From positions 1-12,279 of the forward strand of contig CAAEKX010000281.1 in assembly GCA_900756605.1 (NCBI GenBank): 12,279 nucleotides of DNA, given 5' to 3'. Both the position numbers and the translations under genes were made by a program. Origin of the DNA: Coriobacteriia bacterium (GTDB taxonomy: Bacteria; Actinomycetota; Coriobacteriia; Coriobacteriales; QAMH01). Positions 1-5,948 of the stretch are shown piece by piece (position 1 is the first letter of the stretch; the number at the start of each line of letters is the position of its first letter). The notes under the pieces are model-generated. The model saw only the letters and a program-made list of their open reading frames with translations, was not told the origin of the DNA and made no database searches.

Positions 1-1203
1 CGCGCGCCCTGTCTTGCTTGCTCCGAAAAGTGCGATAGCGGAAACGCAGACTAGGACAGCTGAGATGAACATGGCGATTTCGTATCCGCCGGTAAGGTCA
101 TAGGCAAGACCCCAACAAGGAGCACCTACGGCCTGCCCGAGCACAGATGCCATGCTGATGACACCCCAAATTGAGGCGTAATCACGTGTACCGAAAATAC
201 TCTGGGTCATCATGGGCGCAAAAAGCGTGGTGTTAGCGTTGCCAATCGACATCAACACAAGTGCGATACAGATGAGTGGAATGGACGCCGTGATCGGTAG
301 GAGCACGAATGAAAGCGCTAACAAAACAGAGCATAGGATAAAGGCGCGCATCAATCCCATTTTGTCGGCGAGTATGCCGGCACCGAAGTTTGTGACGATG
401 ATGCCAGCGGATATGACAGACATGAATATACCCGCCATGACAGCATCGAAGCCGATGCTCACGAAGAAGGCCGCGAGGTGTTGGGTGACCGTGACCGTGA
501 TTGCCAGCACCATGAACCCCAGAGCAACCACCCAGAGCTGAGGGGTTCTCAGTGCTTGAGCAAAGCTCAATCCAGACACATCGGTATTTGAGGATTGTGC
601 GGGAGTCGCATTTGCACCATAGGGGGCAAGGCCAACGTCGCTCGGCTTCGAGCGAAGGAGAAACAAGCCTACCGGGGTGGTAAGTGCGAAGACGACGACT
701 CCCAGGAGTACATAACCATTAGACCAGCCGAATTGGATGATGAAAGCGGGAAACACGAGACTCAATATCATGGCGACGATGCCACCGCATGCTGCGGTCA
801 AGCCCATAACGAAACCGTTTTTCTCGACGAACCATTCCGAAACGATGACGGGTACGACAGCGTAGCTGCACCCGAAGAAGCCGAGCCCGACAAGGCATCC
901 TACGATGTAGAACGCGGGAAGAGACTGGCAGAGCGATAACGCGGCCATCGCGACACCCGTCCATATTCCGCCAAAGATTACGAACGGGCGCGTGCCGAAC
1001 CGCTCTATTAGGCGACCGTAAATCGGCAAGGTGATGGTTCCGACAATGGTGATGAGGCTGAAGTATAGCGAAAACGTCGCGCGCTCGAACCCCATGCTGT
1101 TTGTAACGGGGTCCATGAAGAACCCGAAACTTACCGCGCCGGCAATCATTGCACTCATGATGAGGCACGCCGCTATTGCTGTTTTGACATACGCCTTGCT
1201 CAT
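1..1203 (-). CDS. MFS transporter, 12 TM, 3' end cut by window edge
   Basis: Integral membrane secondary transporter of the major facilitator superfamily. Translating the minus strand from an ATG at 1203 gives 401 uninterrupted codons to the window edge. Twelve hydrophobic segments can be counted, so only a short C-terminal tail is missing. The loop after TM2 has an MFS motif-A-like stretch, GRLIERFGTRP (about residues 63-73), repeated in degenerate form after TM8 as GILADKMG. The start is supported by GGGGAG a few bases upstream. The overall look, with a central loop before 'LRTPQLWVVALGF', recalls the oxalate/formate-antiporter or monocarboxylate branch, but that subfamily call is tentative. 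It is transcribed divergently from the molybdoenzyme operon, so it may be co-regulated and move a related substrate or product. Substrate unknown. Confidence 0.88.
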   Translation of the reverse strand, partial: MSKAYVKTAIAACLIMSAMIAGAVSFGFFMDPVTNSMGFERATFSLYFSLITIVGTITLPIYGRLIERFGTRPFVIFGGIWTGVAMAALSLCQSLPAFYIVGCLVGLGFFGCSYAVVPVIVSEWFVEKNGFVMGLTAACGGIVAMILSLVFPAFIIQFGWSNGYVLLGVVVFALTTPVGLFLLRSKPSDVGLAPYGANATPAQSSNTDVSGLSFAQALRTPQLWVVALGFMVLAITVTVTQHLAAFFVSIGFDAVMAGIFMSVISAGIIVTNFGAGILADKMGLMRAFILCSVLLALSFVLLPITASIPLICIALVLMSIGNANTTLFAPMMTQSIFGTRDYASIWGVISMASVLGQAVGAPCWGLAYDLTGGYEIAMFISAVLVCVSAIALFGASKTGRA

Positions 1204-1415
1204 TGCACTCCCCTGAATCTTTTACGAACGCGTGTCGTGAGTATATGGGCAGTACTTTTGTCGTACCTATGGAGGATGCTCCAAAAGCGCGACTCAATCT
1301 TTGGAGCTTTTGCCATTACGACCCCATAGGCCAATTTCTTAGCATGAAGCCAGTGTGGCCAGCATGTCAGAAATCTGCATGACGGCATTGAAAGAGGCGT
1401 TAGAGAGGAGAAGGA
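1204..1415. promoter_or_regulatory. Divergent intergenic control region
   Basis: This 212-bp non-coding gap separates the minus-strand MFS gene from the plus-strand molybdoenzyme operon and must hold both promoters. On the minus strand TATACT (1245-1240) is a good -10 match for the MFS gene, but no convincing TTGACA-like -35 sits at the right distance, which would fit an activator-dependent promoter. No clear -10/-35 pair was found for the plus strand. The region holds two nested inverted repeats (1266-1330) and three copies of GCATG (1342-1346, 1362-1366, 1377-1381), the first two extended to AGCATG and exactly 20 bp apart. Confidence 0.55.
1266..1330. repeat. Nested inverted repeats, candidate operator or leader structure
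   Basis: The inner dyad is GCTCCAAA (1278-1285) against TTTGGAGC (1300-1307), perfect over 8 bp with a 14-bp spacer. The outer dyad is CCTATGG (1266-1272) against CCATAGG (1324-1330), perfect over 7 bp. The two are nested but not exactly co-centred. They lie between the two divergent start codons, so a regulator bound here could act on both transcription units. If they fall inside the operon leader they could instead fold as RNA. The regulator is not identified and none is encoded directly beside this region within the window. Confidence 0.4.
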
Positions 1416-3821
1416 ATGGAGTACAACAACGAGTACAACCTTGATCTGTACCCTAAGAAGCTGCGATGGAAAGAGGGCGACCTTACTGCCACGCGAACTA
1501 CGATGTGGTCGGGCCCTGGTTGTCACGAAGGATGCCAGGTCATCTTTTATACCGACGAGAACGATAAGCTCGTCAAGGTCGAGGGTGATCCCAACTCCCC
1601 GTTTAACCAGGGCAGGCTTTGCATGCGCTGCCTTGAACTTCCCGAGCTCGTGAATCATGAGAGCCGCTTGAAGTATCCCATGAAGCGTGCTCGCAATGAG
1701 CGTGGCCAGGATACCTGGGAGCGCATTAGCTGGGACGAGGCCTACGAAATCATCGAGAAGAACGTTCGTAAGTTCCAGGAAGAGAGCGGACCGGAGTCCA
1801 TCATCTCGATGATTGGTACCGGGCGCAATGTTTCTCAGGTTATCGCCCATAATCAGTACGCGAACTTCGGTGGTCCGGATCTCACCCTGTGCTTCCTCTC
1901 TGGTGATAGCTGCATGCTGCCTCGTACGGCGCTGTGCTATGTGGTTATGGGCAACCAGTGGGTTGCGGATATGTCGCAGTTCCGCGATAGGCGCTATGAG
2001 GAGGATGAGGATTGGAAGGTTCCCGGGTGCATCGTCCTCTGGGGCACGAATCCGGTCGTATGCAATTCGGATGCATTCCTCGGGCATTGGATTGTCGAGG
2101 CTATGAAGCGTGGTAGTGAGCTTATCAGCGTCGATCCGCAGCTCACCTGGATTGGCAGCCGTGCCAAATACTGGTTGCGCCTGCGTCCTGGTACTGATGC
2201 GGCGCTGGCTCTTGGCATGATGAACGTCATCATTAACGAAGACCTCTATGACCATGAGTTCGTCGAGAAATGGTGCTATGGCTTCGAAGAGCTCAAGGAG
2301 CGCGTGCAAGAGTATCCTCCTGAGAAGGTCGCCGAAATCTGCTGGGTCGACAAGGACACGCTTATTGAGGCTGCGCGCTTTTATGCGAAGTCGAACCCCT
2401 CCACCATCCAGTGGGGTCTTGCCGTTGACATGTCCAAGATCGGAACGCAGACGGCTCTTGCCATCGCCGACCTTGCGGGCATTACCGGCAACATTGACAA
2501 TCCCGGCGGTAACATCCTTATTGATCAGGCCGGTGGTCTCGAGTTTGGCTACAACTCCGGCATTGAGTATCTTAAAGAGGGCATGGTCGAGAAGCGCCTC
2601 GGCAATTCCAAGTATCCGCTCAAGAAGTCTGGTTTCACGGCAAGCTCGCAATCTGATGCAATTCTCGATGCCATCGAGACAGGCAAGGACGAAAAGGGCG
2701 ACCCGCGTCCGGTGCGCATGCTCTGGATTCAATCTTCCAATCCCATCGCAAATATGGGCCAGGATGCCCCGCGTATCTACCGCGCGATGGACAAGGTCGA
2801 TTTCATCTGCGATATCGACATGTTCATGACTCCGTTTGCGAGTGCCTGTGCCGATTTGCTTCTGCCCTGCGCCATGTCCAACGAGCGTGATTGCGTCCGC
2901 GTATGGTTCGACCCGATTCGTTCTCTCACCAAGACGGGTAGCTACTACGAGGCCAAGGAAGACGAGCAGATTATGATTGACCTTGGCCATCGTCTTGCGC
3001 CTGAGCTGTGGCCGGAGTGGGTGCAAACGCCGCGCGATTACATGAACTGGCGTATGCAGACGGCGCCGGATTGCCGTTTTGACTCAATGGAAGAGCTCGA
3101 GGAAGCGGGCGGTTGGTACTATCATCCCTTCCGCTATTTCAAGCACGAGAACGGCCTGCTGCGTCCTGATGGCGAGCCCGGTTTCAATACGGTTACCGGT
3201 CTCTACGAACTGGCCCCCGTGCTATTTGATGCGTGGGATATGGATCCGCTGCCCTTCTACGAGGAACCTCCCTCGAGTCCTTACAGCACCCCTCAGCTAT
3301 CTGATGAATATCCGCTGGTCCTCACCACGGGTAAGCGCTCGTTCGAGTTCTTCCACTCCGAGTGGCGCCAGCCCGATACGACGAGCCGCGAGCTGCATCC
3401 GGTCCCGTATTTCGACATTCATCCGGACACCGCCGCAAAATACGGCATCGCCGAGGGGCAGTGGGCTTGGATCGAGAACCAGATGGGCAAGTGTCGCCAG
3501 GTTGCTCGGTACAACGATACGCTCGACCCGCGCGTCATCTCCACGGAGCATGGCTGGTGGTTCCCGGAGAAAGAGGCCGCCGAGCCGGAGCTGTTCGGCG
3601 TGTTTGACTGCAATCCGAACAACCTCATTCCCATGGGCGAGAACGGCCCGTCGGGTTACGGTGCCCCCATTAAGTGCTCCATTGCCAAGGTGTATCCGGC
3701 CACACCCGACACCATGACGAAGGAGAACCAGCCCACTTATCAAGTGACTCGTGGAAGCGGTTATACGCACGGCCCGTCTCATAAGACGGATACGCCGAGC
3801 TTCTATGACGGCATCAGGTAG
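1416..3821 (+). CDS. Molybdopterin-dependent oxidoreductase, DMSO reductase family (catechol dehydroxylase/transhydroxylase-like)
   Basis: Catalytic subunit of 801 aa binding a bis-molybdopterin guanine dinucleotide cofactor. The N-terminal Fe-S region has C36, C40, C69 and C72 (GCHEGC, then GRLCMRC); the usual first Cys near residue 32-33 is absent. The family block WERISWDEA follows at 101-109. GDSCMLPR (163-170) sits where the Mo ligand is expected, making C166 (or S165) the candidate. WGTNP (209-213) and the C-terminal cofactor-binding domain (about 640-770) complete the family layout. There is no Tat or Sec signal, so the enzyme should be cytoplasmic. The start has GAGGAG five bases upstream. 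Gene order with a small Fe-S subunit and an MFS transporter resembles gut actinobacterial catechol dehydroxylases and, more distantly, pyrogallol transhydroxylase and acetylene hydratase. Family is certain; substrate is inference. Confidence 0.9.
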   Translation: MEYNNEYNLDLYPKKLRWKEGDLTATRTTMWSGPGCHEGCQVIFYTDENDKLVKVEGDPNSPFNQGRLCMRCLELPELVNHESRLKYPMKRARNERGQDTWERISWDEAYEIIEKNVRKFQEESGPESIISMIGTGRNVSQVIAHNQYANFGGPDLTLCFLSGDSCMLPRTALCYVVMGNQWVADMSQFRDRRYEEDEDWKVPGCIVLWGTNPVVCNSDAFLGHWIVEAMKRGSELISVDPQLTWIGSRAKYWLRLRPGTDAALALGMMNVIINEDLYDHEFVEKWCYGFEELKERVQEYPPEKVAEICWVDKDTLIEAARFYAKSNPSTIQWGLAVDMSKIGTQTALAIADLAGITGNIDNPGGNILIDQAGGLEFGYNSGIEYLKEGMVEKRLGNSKYPLKKSGFTASSQSDAILDAIETGKDEKGDPRPVRMLWIQSSNPIANMGQDAPRIYRAMDKVDFICDIDMFMTPFASACADLLLPCAMSNERDCVRVWFDPIRSLTKTGSYYEAKEDEQIMIDLGHRLAPELWPEWVQTPRDYMNWRMQTAPDCRFDSMEELEEAGGWYYHPFRYFKHENGLLRPDGEPGFNTVTGLYELAPVLFDAWDMDPLPFYEEPPSSPYSTPQLSDEYPLVLTTGKRSFEFFHSEWRQPDTTSRELHPVPYFDIHPDTAAKYGIAEGQWAWIENQMGKCRQVARYNDTLDPRVISTEHGWWFPEKEAAEPELFGVFDCNPNNLIPMGENGPSGYGAPIKCSIAKVYPATPDTMTKENQPTYQVTRGSGYTHGPSHKTDTPSFYDGIR

Positions 3822-3851
3822 CTGGTAGCCACAAGGAGAAAGGAACAAGCA

Positions 3852-4205
3852 ATGACCAGAGGCGAATATGGTCTGATGATCGATTACGAGTACTGCTCGG
3901 GCTGTCATGCCTGTGAGGTAGCCTGCAAGAAGGAGCATGACATGCCCAAGGGCGACTTTGGCATCAGGCTCGTCACCATGGGCCCGTTCGAGACGTCGGA
4001 CGGGAAGTGGGAGTTCAATAACATTCCCGTCCCTACCCATCTATGTGACTTGTGCGCGGCACGCACGGCCGTTGGCAAACTTCCGACTTGCGTGCATCAC
4101 TGCCAGGCAGGCGTGATGGTTTACGGTCCTGTCGAGGAGCTCGCGGCCAAGGCCAAGAAGGCTGAGGCTGAAATGAAGTCTCAGATGGTTATTTTCCCGC
4201 GCTAG
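3852..4205 (+). CDS. Two-cluster 4Fe-4S ferredoxin-like electron-transfer subunit
   Basis: A 117-aa protein with two cysteine sets. The first is CxxCxxCxxxC at C15, C18, C21 and C25. The second is C65, C68, C80 and C84 (CxxC, 11 residues, CxxxC). Together they can hold two [4Fe-4S] clusters. It resembles a shortened DmsB/NrfC-type subunit, which usually has four clusters and about 200 aa. The C-terminal part (about 94-111) is Lys/Ala/Glu-rich and probably helical. It starts 30 bp after the molybdoenzyme stop, with AAAGGAA about 7 bases before the ATG. It most likely passes electrons to the molybdopterin subunit in a cytoplasmic heterodimer. No membrane anchor subunit is encoded beside it, so the electron donor is unknown. 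Confidence 0.88.
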   Translation: MTRGEYGLMIDYEYCSGCHACEVACKKEHDMPKGDFGIRLVTMGPFETSDGKWEFNNIPVPTHLCDLCAARTAVGKLPTCVHHCQAGVMVYGPVEELAAKAKKAEAEMKSQMVIFPR

Positions 4206-4218
4206 GGAAGATCGAGAG

Positions 4219-4248
4219 CCCGGGGGTGTCCATACGGACACCCCCGGG
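4219..4248 (+). repeat. Perfect 13-bp stem-loop between ferredoxin and MFS genes
   Basis: CCCGGGGGTGTCC (4219-4231), loop ATAC, then GGACACCCCCGGG (4236-4248): a perfect, very GC-rich hairpin 13 bases after the ferredoxin stop. It is followed by AATACAAAACG, not a T-run, so it is not a standard intrinsic terminator on either strand. It could be an RNA processing or 3'-end-protecting structure giving unequal levels of the enzyme and transporter messages, or a weak or factor-dependent terminator. The remaining 80 bp before the MFS start shows no clear promoter. Confidence 0.7.
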
Positions 4249-4329
4249 AATACAAAACGTTCGTTCGTGCTGGCTTCAAGGTCGGCTTTTGACTTATGGC
4301 GAGCATGAGCTCGCAAACAAGGAGGGAAC

Positions 4330-5631
4330 ATGCAAGAGGAAAAGCTGCTTCCGTGGAGATGGGCCATTCTCATAGGAATGACCATTCTCCTCATAGCGCT
4401 TCAATTTTCATTCATCATTCCCGGCGGTGCCGCGCTGATGGTCATGCAGGAGTATCAATGCGAGCCTATGGCGTTCTCCATGATCATGTCCATTCCATAT
4501 TTTTCGGGTGTGCTGCTCTGTATCGCCGGTGGTGTACTCGCTGACCGTGTCGGCTTGGGTAAGGTGTTTTTCGTTGCCTTTGCCGTGGCGGCTCTTGGAG
4601 CCTTGGCTCGCTGCTTTGTCGTTGATTACTGGGGCCTCTTTATCGCGAGCTTCTTCATGGGCACGGGAGTTGCGGCGCTCAACGCCAACTCTGCCAAACT
4701 TCTGCGCCTGTGGTTTCCCGGGACGGCCAACTCCTTTGCCATGGGTGTGTACACCGCTGGCATGTCGGCCGGTGCGGCACTTGCCATTTACGTCGGTTCT
4801 CACCTTCCCGAAATCCATCAAGCTTGGTGGATTAGCTTTGGCCTCATTGTAATAGGCCTGATTGCATGGTTCGCCGTGTATCGCAAGCATCCCAATGAGC
4901 ACAGGTCCTCGGAACCAGTCGGTCAGTATGCTAAGGAAGTCCTCAAGGACTGGCGTGTTTGGGCCATCGGCATCACCGCGTTCCTGGTATTTGGCATGAC
5001 CAATATCAACGGCTCGTACATGGTTCCCGCCGTAACGACGCTTATGGGTGATCCTGCTATGGCGCCTGTTGCTGGCGATATGTCCACGATCAACACGGTT
5101 ATCGCCTGCATTGCGTCAATGGTCCTGCCTGTGGTGTTTGCCAAGCTGTTCAAGAATATGCGTGCACCCTTCATTATCTGCTTGCTGGGCACAGCCATCT
5201 GTTTCGCTTTGGTGTTCTTCCTGCCCTACGGTCCCTATACCTGGATTCTGTTCTGCCTGCAACCCGTGCTCATGGCATGTGTGATGCCCTTTACCAAGAT
5301 GCTGCCAACGCTGCTTCCCGGCGTGAAGCCCGAGCACTATGGCATCATCGGCGGAATTCAGGCGACGTTTCAGAACTTCGGTATGTTCCTCATCGCATCC
5401 TATATTGTTTCGCCTTTGGCCATCGCCGCTACGGGCATGGTTGATGGTCTGCCCTATTACCAGGGAATCTACGTGGGCGCCGCCTGCGTTTGCGTCGCGG
5501 CCATCGTCTCGCTCTTCCTCTTTCCCAACGTGCGCTCAAGTGTTGCCGGCAAGATTGCCGATGACCAGGCAAGTGCCAGGGAAATTGCCGAGGATGACGC
5601 CGAGGGCATCCTCGAGGGTGACCACCTGTAG
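4330..5631 (+). CDS. MFS transporter, third gene of the molybdoenzyme unit
   Basis: Integral membrane transporter of 433 aa with about twelve hydrophobic segments and a short charged N-terminus. MFS motif A is visible after TM2 as GGVLADRVGLGK (about 67-78). A polar, charged tail follows the last membrane segment at about residue 400. The ATG is preceded by AAGGAGGG (4319-4326), a strong Shine-Dalgarno. It lies 124 bp after the ferredoxin gene on the same strand, separated by a stem-loop but with no obvious new promoter, and ends just before a strong terminator. It probably carries the substrate or product of the molybdoenzyme. It is not a close duplicate of the MFS protein at the left edge, judging from clearly different sequences. 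Substrate is not readable. Confidence 0.88.
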   Translation: MQEEKLLPWRWAILIGMTILLIALQFSFIIPGGAALMVMQEYQCEPMAFSMIMSIPYFSGVLLCIAGGVLADRVGLGKVFFVAFAVAALGALARCFVVDYWGLFIASFFMGTGVAALNANSAKLLRLWFPGTANSFAMGVYTAGMSAGAALAIYVGSHLPEIHQAWWISFGLIVIGLIAWFAVYRKHPNEHRSSEPVGQYAKEVLKDWRVWAIGITAFLVFGMTNINGSYMVPAVTTLMGDPAMAPVAGDMSTINTVIACIASMVLPVVFAKLFKNMRAPFIICLLGTAICFALVFFLPYGPYTWILFCLQPVLMACVMPFTKMLPTLLPGVKPEHYGIIGGIQATFQNFGMFLIASYIVSPLAIAATGMVDGLPYYQGIYVGAACVCVAAIVSLFLFPNVRSSVAGKIADDQASAREIAEDDAEGILEGDHL

Positions 5632-5651
5632 AACCGATCATGCATTAAGCG

Positions 5652-5688
5652 AGGAGCCCCTTTATGCGGAGGGGCTCCTTGTCTTTTT
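5652..5688 (+). terminator. Rho-independent terminator of the molybdoenzyme unit
   Basis: AGGAGCCCCT (5652-5661) pairs perfectly with AGGGGCTCCT (5670-5679) over an 8-base loop, and is followed by TGTCTTTTT. It begins 20 bases after the MFS stop codon. The GC-rich stem and T-tail point to plus-strand termination. The next gene starts only 25 bases after the T-tail. Confidence 0.88.
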
Positions 5689-5712
5689 GAGAGATATCTT
5701 GAAGGGGGATGC

Positions 5713-5946
5713 ATGGGATCGTGCCATTACTGTTTCAACTGTGGACGATGTCGAGGTGAGACGCCTCCGGCTGTCTACGTGCATCGGTGCCCCGAATGCC
5801 GTTTCAAAAACGCCACTGGTTCGCATGTATGCGCGGCGTGCGGAGCGAGTCTGCTCATGGATCCAACCCATGTTTACAAGAAGGGTAAATCGCGACTTGG
5901 AGAATCAGGTGAGCTGCATGACCCGGATGCAGGCCGTTCTTTGTGA
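5713..5946 (+). CDS. Small zinc-ribbon protein, eight cysteines
   Basis: A 77-aa protein with four CxxC units: C4/C7, C10/C13, C26/C29 and C40/C43. The last two look like one zinc ribbon (RCPECRF ... HVCAACGASL), and the closely spaced first pair could hold a second metal. The ATG is preceded by GAAGGGGG at 5701-5708, an excellent ribosome site four bases away, which with the cysteine pattern argues for a real gene. It starts 25 bases after a strong terminator, leaving little room for its own promoter, so read-through or a promoter overlapping the terminator is needed. The tail from about residue 60 is polar. A weak hairpin (CTGCAT 5914-5919, ATGCAG 5927-5932) followed by TTCTTTG at the gene end could help terminate it. 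Function unknown. Confidence 0.68.
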   Translation: MGSCHYCFNCGRCRGETPPAVYVHRCPECRFKNATGSHVCAACGASLLMDPTHVYKKGKSRLGESGELHDPDAGRSL

Positions 5947-5948
5947 AT

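Noticed and set aside
1416..1520. Tat signal peptide on the molybdoenzyme
   Set aside because: The first 35 residues lack a twin-arginine motif and a hydrophobic stretch.
1200..3026. 608-codon open frame on the minus strand
   Set aside because: It lies antisense to the molybdoenzyme, whose family motifs are unmistakable. The product has no recognisable domain, and long antisense frames are expected in GC-biased codon usage.
3297..4040. 247-codon open frame on the minus strand
   Set aside because: Overlaps the end of the molybdoenzyme and the start of the ferredoxin gene on the other strand; no motif.
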